A DNA stretch of 64,000 nt from Branchiostoma floridae. Taxonomy: Eukaryota > Chordata > Leptocardii > Amphioxiformes > Branchiostomatidae. The stretch spans positions 15,363,856-15,427,855 of the forward strand of contig NC_049990.1 of NCBI RefSeq assembly GCF_000003815.2. Reading direction: 5' to 3'. Below, in pieces: positions 34,920 to 47,765 of this stretch. The position numbers were made by a program, and so were the translations under genes. The notes beneath the pieces are model-generated. The model did no database searches. It was not told the origin of the DNA and worked only from the letters and a program-made list of their open reading frames with translations. The number at the start of each line of letters is the position of its first letter. Position 1 is the first letter of the stretch.

Positions 34920-37005
34920 GCTTTGAGCAGGCCGACATCAGTTATTAACATTAGAGAATCCACAGATTACTTTCTGTTATTTCTAGTCGAAGCGAATCAA
35001 ATCAAACCTTTTCTCTCTATCTGGTACCAGCAAACCCAATGACTAATGTATACATGTAGATCAGGTATGGTCTTCACAGTGTTTCTACGAGATCGGGGTG
35101 TCTGAGATGTCTCGCTCACGTTTGTTGAGAATGCCAGACATGTTTCTATAGCGCCACTGGACAGGTATGCTTTTACTGGGAATGCAAAACACTTCTTACA
35201 TAACACGTCTGGATAGCCAGCGTCGGGCCCTTTTAAAGTTGTTTACCCCCCGTAAACACATATAAATCCATAAACTGCGCTACTAAACGATCCATCCAGG
35301 TGTGTTTTTTCAACTCGCACATCGTGGGGGCCGTATCTCTGTCTGCTATATTAGTGTGGATCAGGGACAGAGAACGGAACTGCTCCTGTTTTTGCATTTT
35401 GCATCTATCATTGCATTGTTCAGTTTAAAATCCACAAGAGAAAGATCACAAAAGGTTGGTCTGCCTATGAGTTGAATTTGACTTCGTTGTGTTACAGGTA
35501 CGACCAGGAGTTTGTGTCTGATGATCATTGCTGAGCTGTCACGAAAAACGTGCGGAAGGAAGACTCCTGAAGGCAGGTTGGTCTGGTTTCTTGGGGGGGG
35601 GGGGAAGAGCTTGCTGCAGGCAGCGTCGGGTCCTTTTAACAGTTGTTTACCACGTAAGCACATATCAATCTATAAACTGCGCATGCGCATGTGACGTCTG
35701 GTCTAGACCCAGACGCTAATAAACAGATCCAGGCGTGTTTTTTCAACTCGCACAACGTGGGGACCGTATCTCTGTCTGCTATATTAGTGTGGATCAGGTA
35801 CAGAGAATGAAACTGCTCTAAGACTTGTTTTGCTTTATAATTTGATAGCATTGGATTGTTAAGATTCAATCCCCAACAGAAAGATTGTAAAGGTTGGTCT
35901 GCCTAAAAGTTGAATTTGACTTCGTTGTATTACAGGTACGACCAGGATATAGGAGAGTTTGTGTCTGATGATCAGTGCTGAACTGTCACGAAGAACCTTA
36001 CTGAAGGAAGACGGCTGAAGACAGGTTTGTCTGTTATATTTTGTTTGGGCGCTTGCTGTAATTATGGATCAATAGACACAAAAATATGCCGGGCTGGCTT
36101 TGTGCAAGCCGACATCAGTTATTAGCACTAGATCTATAGAACAGAGGCTGATTACATTCTGTTATTGCTGACCGAAGTAATTCTATCTCTGCTTTTCATG
36201 TAAGGGCGTGGTACTGTGGGGAAAGAAAGGAATAATAGCACATGATAGGTGTACTTTATCTGGGTACCAGCTTTACAGCTTATGATATATGTAACGTTAC
36301 GCACCGGTGGCAATAATTACAATAATCAAAATTGAGTTGGATGGTTTTAAAATAAGGGGTGTCTGAGATGTCTAGCTCACGTTTGAGAAGAATGTTATAC
36401 ATGTATCTATAGTATGCTTTTACAAGAATGCAAATTATTTCTTGCATAATACGTCTGGGTAGGCAGCGTCGGGCTCTTTTAACAGTTGATTACCTCGTAA
36501 ACACATATCAATATACACACTGCGCATGTGTCGTCTGGTCTAGACCCAGACGGTAATAAACAGGTCCAGGCGTGTTTGCACATTCTGGGGGCTGATTCTC
36601 TGTCTGCTATATAAGTGTGCACCAGGAATAGAGATGGAAGCTGCTCTTGTTTTTTTGATAATTTGATAGCAATACATTGTTAACATCAAAATCCATAGTG
36701 GAAAGCTTGCATAAGGTTTGTCTGTGTGAAGTTAAATTTGTTTTCGTTGTATTACAGGTACGACCAGGACTTATAATTAGGGGAGTTCGTGTCTGAGGAT
36801 CTGTGCTGAAGTGTCACAAAGAATCTTCGGAAGAAAACTTGCCGAAGACAGGTTGGTCTGTTGGTTATTTTGGTCTTTGTAGGAACCGAGAAGAAAATGA
36901 AACAAGAAAATATGTCGGCCCGGTTTTGAGCAGGCCGACACAAGTAATTAAGCTCAGACCAGCGACTGATTATTTTCTGTTATCGCTGGCCATAGTAATT
37001 GTGAA
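34920..37005 (+). repeat. Tandem promoter-plus-mini-exon modules upstream of LRR-Ig gene 2
   Basis: This is the duplicate of 17410-19520 with the same three module signatures. The mini-exon of the third module (about 36758-36850) contains an extra 6 nt giving TTATAA inside the short frame, which argues against a conserved small protein and for a leader-exon role. Confidence 0.45.
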
Positions 37006-37289
37006 GTAAAGTAAACCTATTACATTATGTAAGGGTGCGGCACTGTGAAGGTAATAGTCTCCTGTACACATCAGGTGTGGCTTATGTGGGATAAAAGTTG
37101 TACTGCATTCTGAAAAATGTATACCAATATGGTGGCAATATTTTCTTGAGTTCCCCATCAAGTCTTTCTATCGGAACCGACACTGTTCTACGTCATCCAA
37201 CAATGTAGCGTTGTTGGTTTTGTTCTTTGTTTCCTCTGGCCACGATAGCTGAAGGTTTTATCAAGATTTTTATAATTTTTCGGACAGAC

Positions 37290-37445
37290 CCTCCTGAAAA
37301 CTCCCTTCCACGGCAAACTCCCTTCCTCGACAAACTCCCTACCCCGGTAAACTCCCTTTCTCGGCAAACTCCCTTCCATGGCAAACTCCCTTCCACGGCA
37401 AACTCCCTTCCACGGCGAAACTCCCCTCCTCGGTAAACTTCCTTT
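37290..37445 (+). repeat. 18-bp minisatellite, about 8-9 units
   Basis: Same unit as 19826-20032 but shorter, showing array-length change since the duplication. Confidence 0.85.
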
Positions 37446-37962
37446 GCACGGTAAAAGTCAAATTAAGAAGCATATAAAATCATGTTACATATGAAGAAAA
37501 TCAATCAATGATACAATAGGCCTACATCAAAAGGATAGTCATTGACACAAAATTTTCGCAGCATAAAAATGCTTAACAACAAAATGAGTGCCAGTCTGGT
37601 GACATCAACTATGCATAGATTTAAAAAAGTGTTGAAGTAACTTTCATAATAAGTGATAAAATACTATGAATATAATGGGTTTATTTCTAATTCTTGGACT
37701 TTCACACACACAATATACGCCATTCGGGTAGAGCTGACCATCAATTAAAATAGATTATGCTAATTTCCATAAACAATGAGGGGAGAGGAAACAATTTACA
37801 TCTCCATTTCACGGAGGTACGAGGTCTCCGAACTCTTGTTTCCATTGTATTGCAGTATAGCCCATTCAATGGCAAACAATCTGACAATTTGTTCACCGTT
37901 AGTTGCAAGATAACTAATATTTCAAGATGTATTACGATGTAACTCGTGTTGATACGTAGGAA

Positions 37963-40173
37963 ATGGCGAACATGCTGGCGACACTCCTGGTTCTTCTGAT
38001 CATCATTTTGCGGGAACCTGGACAGACCCAACACTGTGACAGCAGCTGTCCATCAGTCTGCAATTGCGTCGGTAGGGGCTTCCGCCTTGTTCCTGCAGAC
38101 CTGCCCAGAACCATCACCAGTCTTAAGCTGCACCACAATTCTATCACAAACTTAAGAAGGATTGGATTCTCATTGTACTCAAAGTTGAAGGAGTTAAATG
38201 TTAATCATAATAAGATTTCAAAAGTCCACAAGCAGGCCTTCTCCGGCCAGCTCCAAAAGTTGTACCTATCAAATAACAAGATAACTTACATTCAGCCTGG
38301 TGCATTTTCGCTTTTAGGTTGGCTCCAAGAGCTGAACCTGAACGGAAATAAGATAACCAACATTGACCCTGGTACATTTTCATGTTTACCTGGTATATTT
38401 TCATGTTTATCAAATCTAAGATCTCTGAACCTAGGTAACAACAAAATAACTAAAATTCCGCTCGGTACATTCCTGAATCTAACGGGGCTTTCTAGTTTGG
38501 GCCTATACTCCAACAACCTAACTACAGTCCTTCCAGGTACATTCACAAATAAACGACGTCTCAAGCATTTGTCGCTGCACAACAACCAAATAACTGATTT
38601 CAAGACTGGCACATTTTCAGATTTGCCCAGACTTCATTTTTTGGAGCTATCAAGTAATCAATTACGTGACATTCAACCTGGGGCACTCTCAAATCTAACT
38701 AATCTTAAAACGTTACGCCTGGATGAAAACCCATGGAATTGCGATTGTAGGATGGTAGGTGTGAAGAAAACCTTTAAATTCAATAACAAAATAACTTGTC
38801 AAGAACCTAGCAACCTCCACGGGAGAAAACTAGACGAAATAGATCCAAACAATCTAATCTGTACAAAACCAAAGATTGTGAGTTTTGAAAACATCAAAGG
38901 CAACAGACTGGTGCCGGGAGAAATTCTCCATTTGGTCTGTGAAGCTTCAGGTATCCCTAAACCAGACATCACAGTCACCCTCCCATCTGGACTGAAAGCT
39001 ACTGTTGAGTCAAGTGTGAGAGTGACTGTGGGAGTGAATGGTGCCATCACCGTAACCAATGTTACTGCAGCTGATGCTGGTAAGTACATCTGTACTGCGA
39101 GAAATCTAGTTGGTTTTGCATATGTCAACCTATTTGTGGTGGTAGAAATCCCAACATCGGTCATACCCGTCGTATCCACTGGCCTTGTGGAGACCTCTGA
39201 TGTCATAGCTTCCACATCTGCCTCGCACACTGACGGCATGATGTTCAAAAGGCTAACGACATCTGACAGACTGTTTGTTGAGGTAAAAACTATAACATCA
39301 GTCATGTCGGGCATATCCACTAGCGCTGTTCAGTCTGACGGCATGGTGTCCCAAAAGCCAACGATTGTGAGGTTTAAGGTGAGCAATAGTACAATAGCGC
39401 AGGTGGAGACTCTGTATTTGGTCTGTGAAGCTTCAGGAAGAGCTCCTCCAAATATCCTTGTCACTCTCCCATCTGGCCTGATTGCAAGTGCGGAGTCAGG
39501 TGGGAGAGTGACTGTGGGAGTGAATGGTACCATCACCATAACTAACGTTACTGCAGCAGATGCTGGTCTGTATGTCTGCATTGCAACAAACCCTGAGGGC
39601 TCGGCGTCAGCCACAGTGTTTGTTGATGTCCAAACCGCCATACATGATTCAACTTTACCTCCACTTGGCTATTCAGAAGGCGATGCAAGAAAATTTCCTC
39701 TGCCCCCTGCTATCGGTCTTGCCACTGTCGGCGGAGTCATAATGATTTCTGTTGCTCTTGCATTTGCACTTTGGCGGGCGCAAAGGAAGAAAAAAGCCCA
39801 AGCAACATCAGCACCAACAATTGATCCCCCCACAGACGACATGGTCAGCACGTCGCTCAATAGTTCAGGAGGTCAGGGCAGGTCAGAGATAACCAGCAGT
39901 ACTACAGGTACAGAACAGGCCGATACACCTGAGAACGTATATGAGGACCCCGAATCTCTCATAGCCGTCGCTGGTCCGCCCTTAGGTGCTGTTGGTTCAA
40001 AAGAAGAATCAGTAGTATGTGCATCAAAAGCAGCGTCGGCCCAAAAGCCAATGACAGTCCATGAACTAGTAAACATCGTGTATGGTGAAGACCAGGCTGG
40101 TCCTCTTAGAGGTCCGGTAAGTTTGAAAGAAGAATCAGCATGTGCACTAAAAACTGTCTCAAAAAGTCAATGA
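37963..40173 (+). CDS. LRR-Ig transmembrane receptor 2, tail-truncated
   Basis: One exon of 736 residues, nearly identical to receptor 1 through signal peptide, LRRNT, LRRs, LRRCT, two Ig domains, TM and the first MTVHELVNIVYG tail module. Substitutions are few (for example ANMLATL versus ANKLATL, LVPGEIL versus LVSGEIL, GRAPPNI versus GRPPPNI). At about 40160 the run CTCAAAAAGTC replaces CTCAACGTC, a +2 change. The protein therefore ends KTVSKSQ just before the second MTVHELVNIVYG module, losing about 110 residues and several tail tyrosines relative to copy 1. The ectodomain is intact, so it could act as a receptor with altered signalling. Confidence 0.85.
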   Translation: MANMLATLLVLLIIILREPGQTQHCDSSCPSVCNCVGRGFRLVPADLPRTITSLKLHHNSITNLRRIGFSLYSKLKELNVNHNKISKVHKQAFSGQLQKLYLSNNKITYIQPGAFSLLGWLQELNLNGNKITNIDPGTFSCLPGIFSCLSNLRSLNLGNNKITKIPLGTFLNLTGLSSLGLYSNNLTTVLPGTFTNKRRLKHLSLHNNQITDFKTGTFSDLPRLHFLELSSNQLRDIQPGALSNLTNLKTLRLDENPWNCDCRMVGVKKTFKFNNKITCQEPSNLHGRKLDEIDPNNLICTKPKIVSFENIKGNRLVPGEILHLVCEASGIPKPDITVTLPSGLKATVESSVRVTVGVNGAITVTNVTAADAGKYICTARNLVGFAYVNLFVVVEIPTSVIPVVSTGLVETSDVIASTSASHTDGMMFKRLTTSDRLFVEVKTITSVMSGISTSAVQSDGMVSQKPTIVRFKVSNSTIAQVETLYLVCEASGRAPPNILVTLPSGLIASAESGGRVTVGVNGTITITNVTAADAGLYVCIATNPEGSASATVFVDVQTAIHDSTLPPLGYSEGDARKFPLPPAIGLATVGGVIMISVALAFALWRAQRKKKAQATSAPTIDPPTDDMVSTSLNSSGGQGRSEITSSTTGTEQADTPENVYEDPESLIAVAGPPLGAVGSKEESVVCASKAASAQKPMTVHELVNIVYGEDQAGPLRGPVSLKEESACALKTVSKSQ

Positions 40174-40553
40174 CAGTTCATGAACTAGTAAACATCGTGT
40201 ATGGGAAGGGTATGTCTGACTTGGAGGATGAGAAGCTTATTTCTTTGCCTAAAAAAGAAGCAGTAGCTTCTACATCTCATTACATTGGTCCTGATGGCCA
40301 TGAGGAAACAGTAGCTGCTATTTCTAATCCCATCCATCAGAACACCCACGTGAAGGAAACAGACCATGAAGCTTCTCTTGTCACCGAGAATACCGTTAAG
40401 GACGAGACAGTGCTGTATGCTTCTGCTCAGGTTATTTATGGCCATGAAGATGATAAAGCACAGTCTGCTGCATCTCAATCCATGTATGTACGTGCATATG
40501 TGTCAGACGGTGCGTTTGTGCGTGTGTGCATGCGTGTGTGCGTGTGTGTGTAG
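40174..40553 (+). pseudogene. Out-of-frame remainder of the LRR-Ig 2 tail
   Basis: The residual tail, with the second MTVHELVNIVYG module, DETVLYASAQVIYGHED and on, is still open in another frame from about 40140 to 40553. At its end the sequence runs into a TG microsatellite, translated as VRVCMRVCVCV. In copy 1 that microsatellite lies beyond the decayed tail. The 3' end has therefore been rearranged as well as frameshifted. Confidence 0.75.
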
Positions 40554-40774
40554 ACAAGTACTGTACTACTTAGAAGAATGACAATGAGACACCAGAATCT
40601 TTGGCTTCTCTTGTTATCCATGTGGCAGATAATGAGAAAACAGCTGAAGCATGATTACGAGATGTACATTTCTCAGATAAGGCCATGTTTGTATCCCAAT
40701 ACTCCGGTAACTTTGTTACAAATGTTTGAATTTGACCCCTGAAATGTCTGGGTAATTGAAATTTGCTTTGTTTT

Positions 40775-41600
40775 CTTATGTTACATTATATATACGTATA
40801 AAGGTGAATGAGGAATTTTATAATCTACTCCTTTACTTTTTGAAAGTAGGTTTCAAATAGATGAAATATTTGAATATTGAGGTAAAGATGGTTTATCTGT
40901 AACTACTTTCTGATGGCTTTAGGATCTTGTTTTTGATATCCCTGTATCTAACATCGCCAATCTAGTGTTTTCTGTGGAAATCTGATCATCATGCTAATTC
41001 ATTTTTCAATATCATTATTTGACATATTTATGAACTTTTTTTAAAAGTAACATTCAAGTTCCAAGAGCCAGCAGATCATGTAAGGGTGATTTGAAACTGA
41101 TTAGCGAGTTACAGAGTAGTGCAGCAATCTTGGGCCATATAGGCAACTGTTAATGTAACATGCTGGAAAAACCTAGTTCATGAAGACATCCATGCCTTTG
41201 CAGTATTACTTAGTAATTGTTCATAAATACCCCCATAAAGCTACCTTTATTGCACCTATTAGTTCACTTTACGGCATTTAGAGACACCATGATGTATTGA
41301 TTCAAGAAAAAATATTTGTAACTACGTATTCATATCAGGAACCTGATGTTCATGTTTCTGCATCTAGAACCCTAGCGTTTGCCAAGCAAATCTGATTAAT
41401 TGTGTTCGACTTTCTTTTTATATTTGTCTACTTTAATATGTTGTACACTCTAGTATTTACCTTGCTTTCTTAAAATTATAAGGATGTCAGTTGCAGAGCA
41501 GTGATTAAAGAACATTCACTGACATACTCTCGAAATAAAGCAATCGTGACACTATCTGTTTCTGGTCCTCAATTCTCTCTCGGAGACGAGGTGAACCTTG
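40775..41600. repeat. Block X copy, right flank of LRR-Ig gene 2
   Basis: Counterpart of 23565-24410, in the same order and orientation. No gene was recognised. Confidence 0.7.
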
Positions 41601-41621
41601 AACTCCATGACATTTTATTTG

Positions 41622-42524
41622 CCTCCATGACATGTCATGGAGGTTATATTTTACCCTGCGTTTGTCTGTGAACAAGATAACTCAAGAACGGCCGGGTGGA
41701 TTGGTTTCATACTTGGTGTGTTGGTGGGGTGTGATGAAAGCTAAAAATGATTAGATTTTGGGCCCCTTAGCGGCTTCCCTTGGTACTGCAACGCAACTTC
41801 CGGGTGTGTTTTCTCATCTTCTGAACAAGCTATGGTCACGATTTTTCGGTGTTAGATAGCTATCTCAGGAATTAGTGACATAAGTTTTGGCGCCCTAGTG
41901 GCTAGCTTTAGGATGACAGGGGCATTTTTGTCAAAAACTTCTGAAGCATTATAAATCCCCAGCCTGCTGCTGGTTTGGTTCCTTTCACCCTTCACAGCTG
42001 TAACTGACAGTTGCCAAGGCCCACGGGTCAGACTCCCTGACACCCACGCGTGGACCCTACCATTACTTCCCAGTTAGTAAAATGGGTAGGACTTGTTTGT
42101 AAAAAGGACTTTGTCATAACTCAAGAAGGGAACAATGGATTTTTATGATTTTTGGTATGTAGGTATCTTAGACAATGCTGTACAAAATGAAATACTAATT
42201 ATGAAAAATAGGAGTACATTTGCATAATTAATGAGGAAAATGTATAATTCCATTGTTTTCAATAACTGAGCTTCCATAAATGTAACATATGTAAATTATA
42301 ATAGGTGGAATATAAGCAGATACCAAGTATGTTAATGAGGAACTTACTTGCATAACTTATGTAAAAAATGCAAAACCGCTTCATGATTAATGACGAGAAT
42401 TTGTGTGACATATGTACGTTAGTAACATTACCATGCATAAATTATGTTAATGTATTTGTCTATTGCATGAAATTTACAAAAGCTTTACATATTTCATGGA
42501 GGCATGAGGTCGCCGAACTCTAGT
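41622..42524 (+). mobile_element. Family-1 element, unit-2 counterpart of 24416-25322
   Basis: It has the same palindromic 5' edge (CCTCCATGACATGTCATGG) and 3' CGAACTCTAGTT end. It was inherited with the large duplication. Confidence 0.7.
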
Positions 42525-43011
42525 TGTCACTCTCATTGTTTGAACAGCTACTTTTGATGTACAGTAACGATCAGTCTATTGGGCATTAGTACAATATGTA
42601 TATAACAAATGAATGATCAACTGTCATCCTGGCGACTATACACAGATCTACAAGTCCTGCGACGGTGTAGTTCTTGTTACTAAGGTAAATCATAAATGTT
42701 TGATTTTAAAACACGTTGGGTGCTGTTTGAAAAGTAAGAGGATGCAAATTTGAAAATGTAAATAGTCAAGCGTTAAGTTTACAGTACACTTATGTCTATC
42801 AAAATCAACATGAGAGACATATTTATTTCAGGACTCGACCATTTAGTAGCTATTTACGTACTCTTACAACACAATTCTCTCAAGTTATTTTGTATTAGTG
42901 TAATGTTGCAGAGGCATGGTTTCAAGTAAGTCCTTAGCTTCTCTGTCTTTGAATGGTGTAAACAAACTTATATTTTATACAAACCTATAAAATCAACAAG
43001 CATTGAGTTAT

Positions 43012-43776
43012 CAGGGCTTGAAATACCACCTGCATAAGCAGGTTAGTGCAGGTAAAATTGGAGCTGTGCGGGTATTTCTGTTGTCTACCTGCACCTAACC
43101 TGCACTGGTCCATGTACAGGGATTAATACATAAATGTCATACGATGTAGGTGTATATAGAATACAACACGGTGTATTCCGTATCACCCAAGGTATCAGCC
43201 CGACCGCGGGTCGGATCGCCCGAAGGCCGGAGGGTGATCCGACCCGCGGGAGGGCTGAGACCGAGGGTGATGCGGAATACACCGTGTTGTATTTTATTTA
43301 TGTCATACCCACCTTAGAAAACCCATGTTTTGATGCAAAATGCGCCAGAAGTTGAACAAATTTGGTGCCCTCGAACCAAAAGTGTTGCAACAGCAATGTT
43401 CCAACGTCCGAATCAGGTATTCGAATTGCCAATCGAGTCGTATTCGGCCCCCTCGAAACAGTTCGATTTACTCGAATGGAGCCTGTGTGATACGCCTTTC
43501 GAACCTGTGCGATACGGAAGCGTACGGCCTGGTCCGGAACACCCGTATCGAATGTTTTCGCGTCACAGGTATGAAATGAAGATCATTATTAGCTACATTG
43601 ACTGTTATCACCTATACAGTAAAAAGAAAAAAAATAGCAATTGTTCCTGAACAATTTTAGTATGATCCATACTTTCTAAATTCAGAGTGGTGCAGGTACA
43701 AGTTGTCTGGTGCAGGTAATTTCCAATGTTACCTGCACCAGTGCAGGTATGCAGAAAAAAAGTATTTCGAGCCCTG
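43012..43776. mobile_element. Nested TGCAGGTA-ended DNA element, unit-2 counterpart
   Basis: It matches 25819-26590, including the inner GC-rich foldback. About 20 bp beyond its right end the sequence joins directly to the upstream segment of gene D. The spacer found in unit 1 is missing there. Confidence 0.7.
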
Positions 43777-45164
43777 GTTATGCTTTTATAAATGTATGTA
43801 GGCAATGAATGAATGCAGGGATCACTTCAAACACCTAGCCGTGGCAACAATACGCACAAAACACTGCAACAGGCAGTCAACACAGCAATCGTACATGGTT
43901 CGCAATGTTTGAATTTGCCTTGCCTCTTCCCCAACTAGTACAACCTTGGTTTCGATTCAATTCTAGCCTCGTATTCGACATAAAGAAACAGAGGCGCAAA
44001 TTAGAGCTAGAATTTAATGCATGGAACGCTATTTACAAGCTGTGCTACGTAAGCAACAAACTTCTGGAAGGTTAAAGGTCTCACAGACGCCTTTTCATGG
44101 CACCGCTTCAGGTGGATCGGTGATGGTCTCATAGTGCCCCCTGGTGATCAGCAAGCAAAATGCAGGCTTTCCGTCGGTATTGGACACAGAAGACTTGCAG
44201 TTGATTGGATTACAAAATAATCTTTAGATAAGTGTTAAGTTATACGCTATCCTTGGTCAAGATGGGTAGCATCTTTGTCAATGAGAATTCTTAAGACATT
44301 ATTAAATTGACCAATCACAGATAACAAATAAAATCTTTCCACCTGCAATAATGGTAATGATATATTCTTCCGCAAGGCGGTGCTTCTGTATCACTGCGTC
44401 AATTCCGCTCTACAGCAAAGACTTTTCATTTCATTGATCAGCATCAACATATACCGAATATGGAGAAAATGTATAGAGCAAAGCGCCTATTGCTGTTGTT
44501 TTGGTTTCCTGTCGACAATCAGTTGACCATACTTTGATGCATGCAGTGATCATGAACTTTTGTATCTGATATGCCTTTTATTTCTAAAGACTTTTACACA
44601 GCTTCAATGATCGATAGCTTAAAAAGCAAGTTTTGTTGGCAGACAGGGAATGAATTAAACAAGGCATTTTCAGAGTTAATAACTTGCTAATTATATGCCA
44701 TATCAGGTCAATAATTTCATCTTGTATACTAGTATGTAAGATTTGCTTAGCGAACCCGCCATTTTGTCGATTTGAAAATTGTGTTCCAATGACCCATTCT
44801 GACTGTCCATCACAATTACCTGTTTAACCAATGATAGCATGGCAATTAGTAGTTTGACCAATGAGAGATCTAGATTTGCTGGATGGCCGTTAATTAGTTC
44901 TCACCTTTGACGGAGTGGGCGGGGCTATGGGATCGGTCCATTAAAAAGTAGGGCTATGCTTTTCGTTCATTTGGTATCTCAACAATTCAACATCTTATTT
45001 AATGTGGTGGACTTTCCATACCAATATATAGCATTGACCTGCAATCTTTGAATAGATTTTAGCTTATTGAAATGCTTACTGGTACGAGACAACCCTTACC
45101 CTGATACACAGAACCTAATGACATTTAATTTCATCCAATCGAATGCTCGACATAGCACGTAGAC

Positions 45165-45363
45165 GTCCCCGGATTGGTTTGTTACAGTAGACCAATCAGA
45201 AAAATGTGCATTTTCCTGACCAATGGGAGTGCAAAGAATCAGCCAATGAGACAACGAGAAGACACTATATAAACAGAACGTATGCCGCATTTCATTTGTA
45301 CATCGGACAGAAAACCGCAGCTAGATATTGACGCGCAGGTCTGATCGTCGCACGACAAGAAAA
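45165..45363 (+). promoter_or_regulatory. TATA + triple CCAAT promoter of peptide gene D
   Basis: TATATAAA lies at 45266-45273 with the same three CCAAT boxes upstream and the same leader as B and C. Confidence 0.7.
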
Positions 45364-46886
45364 ATGAAGGTGTCAACGATGTCTGCTCTTCTTCTTGCCT
45401 TGGTCTGCTGTGCTTTGCTTGTCGAAGTCGCCACAGGTAAGGGTTAAGGATATTCTAGCTATGGTCTGTGTAACCGTTAGCACGATTTCTCTAGTTAGGC
45501 CTCCCCCTCTCCGAGTAAAATTACTACTAGAAGCTTGACATTTTCCTTCTATGAATCAGGTCTTGGTCATTTTTAACATTACAGTAACGTGTTTTCTAGT
45601 ACATATTCTCATGCATTCCGCTTCAAATTTAATCATAGCATAGGCTTCGTTTTAAGCCAGGAATATTTTCAACATGTACATCAATTACTAGTTTGCAAAT
45701 GATTGACACATGTGCTCAACGTAGCGTTTGCTAATATTGCCGATACATCACGCAAATTTGTGGCGTTTTTTTTTTCGGAAGAGCTGAACACGTGCGTCTC
45801 TGAAGCTTGCAGTATTTCTGACGTATTTTCGTTCAAAAATTGCCCTCAATGACTCATTTGTTCAGGAGCAACGAGTATAAGTTAAACAACGTACGTAGCT
45901 GCAAATGATTTCGTGATGTTCACTTCCACTTAACCTTTTTGATGTTTGTTTTGTTCTTGAAAGCTGCCGACCTGTCAAATCTGAAGACCAAACAGGACGT
46001 ACTGAACTACATGCAGAAAGCTGAGGACAGTAAGTGAACACGTAATCTTCACCTGTCCGTCACAATTAGCAATTCAACCAATGATAGCACGGCAATTAGC
46101 GGTTCGACCAATGAGGGTTGTTGCATGCTTGATTTGCATTTCTATGTGCTGATGGTGCCTTGCACTCGCTCTAGACGTTATGCCCTCAAGGCGATTTGCA
46201 TAACATTGATGTAGATGCAAGATCTGGTATTCAGCATGTTCCCATCAACCATTGCCCCCTAGCGTAAGACCAGTGAAGTGCATTGACGTAACCAATTGTA
46301 TCTACCTTCCGAATTTCAGAGACAACAGCTGCCAAGGAAATCTACGACGAGCTTGTCAACCAGGGGAAAGCGAAGCTAGCCAATAAATTTAAGAAGAGGG
46401 CAAAATCTTACAGTAAGTTGGAAGTATATTTTGGACAGATGTCTTGTATAGAATTTGAAGGCCCCTAATAATTGTCTTTTGTTAGTCTTTTGGGCCTTTA
46501 TCTTTGACATATTACCCACGGTATATTTTTTCTGCACATGCGTATTTAAAATCGTGATAGTCCTTTTTAGCTTGAACAAGCTTGGTGTTTGAGAAACGTA
46601 CTGTAATAAGCTCGTTTACACTTCTGAGAGCGCATCCTCAAAAATGAACGTCCCTTATTTGTAAACAGTTGTTGTCTCCACTATTGCCCTTATTTGCATA
46701 ACAATGTCCCTACGCGGTGTTTGTCCCAGGGGCTTTTACCTTTGACCTATTACCCACAATTACTGTCGTTGCACATGCGTAGTCTGGCATGTGAAATAGC
46801 TTATATTCTATGTGAAAAACTTAAAATGATGTCTTCTGTTTTTTCTAGTCAAGCGGGAGCGCAGGAGGAAGAATGATGATGATTAA
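45364..46886 (+). CDS. Secreted cationic small peptide, array copy D
   Basis: Exons 45364-45436, 45964-46029, 46320-46412 and 46849-46886 (phase 1) encode 89 residues. The body equals copy B (MQKAED). The tail IKRERRRKNDDD has one additional Asp from an extra GAT codon. The first-intron donor reads GTAAGG where the others have GTAACG. AATAAA lies at 47287-47292. It is the last recent member, and no LRR-Ig gene follows it. Confidence 0.75.
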
Positions 46887-47431
46887 ACTTGCCGAGGCTG
46901 ACCAGACCGTCTGATGGACTCCTACGAGAGAAATTATAATTGTCAAATGTAAAGAAATACAAATGATAATGCAAAGTAACATTGTATCAGATAGAAAAAT
47001 AATGTCATGATTTGTACAAAATTGTCAGTTGTGATATTACATAAAAATTGAAGTAAAAAAACGTCGCTCTAACTACAAGTTGTCTCTAGGAATGTTGTAA
47101 AAAAAATCTAAGTTATGTCGCATGCATCTACGAGTTCTAATCTTGGTCTATATCTAGTAAACGTTCAGAAGTGATACACATATTATAGCAGAGCCATGTT
47201 TGTTATATCAACTGTTTCCGTGCATGCAAAAAATTGTATATGTTCTAACCATCTTCTGATATTGTGTTGACTTGTAGAGAGGATAAAATAAACAGTTACT
47301 ACTTCGTAAGCCAATGAAGTTTTCACGTTTTGTTGTGTGGTTGTCAATATGATAAACGTTAAGAAACTTAGCGTCAGTTAACCAATCACTAAACCGATCC
47401 TAAGTGATGTACATCACAATTAGCAGTTCAA

Positions 47432-47466
47432 CCAATCAGTTTAATGGAATTAGTGGTTCAACCAAT
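47432..47466 (+). promoter_or_regulatory. 30-bp-spaced CCAAT pair between genes D and E
   Basis: CCAAT boxes start at 47432 and 47462 with the same ATTAG-N-GTTCAA flanks as the pairs in the peptide-gene promoters and second introns. Confidence 0.5.
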
Positions 47467-47765
47467 GAGAGCGCCTGAAGCACTGTCTTCAAAACATAAA
47501 ATGCAAACATTTGACGGACATCCAGCCACCCTTTCATTGGTTGAGCTACTAATTGTCACTCTTTTTTTTTTTTTTTTGAACAGCTAATTGTGATGGATAT
47601 AGTCAAGTGTTAGTTAAACATTACACTTGGATCAGAATCAACATCAAAGACGTATTTATTTCAGGCTCGCCCATTTACACGTAGTTGATCATTTCTATCA
47701 ATAGCTATTTTCATAATTTTGTATCAATGTAATGTTGCAGAGACATGGTTAAAAAGCATTAGGCC

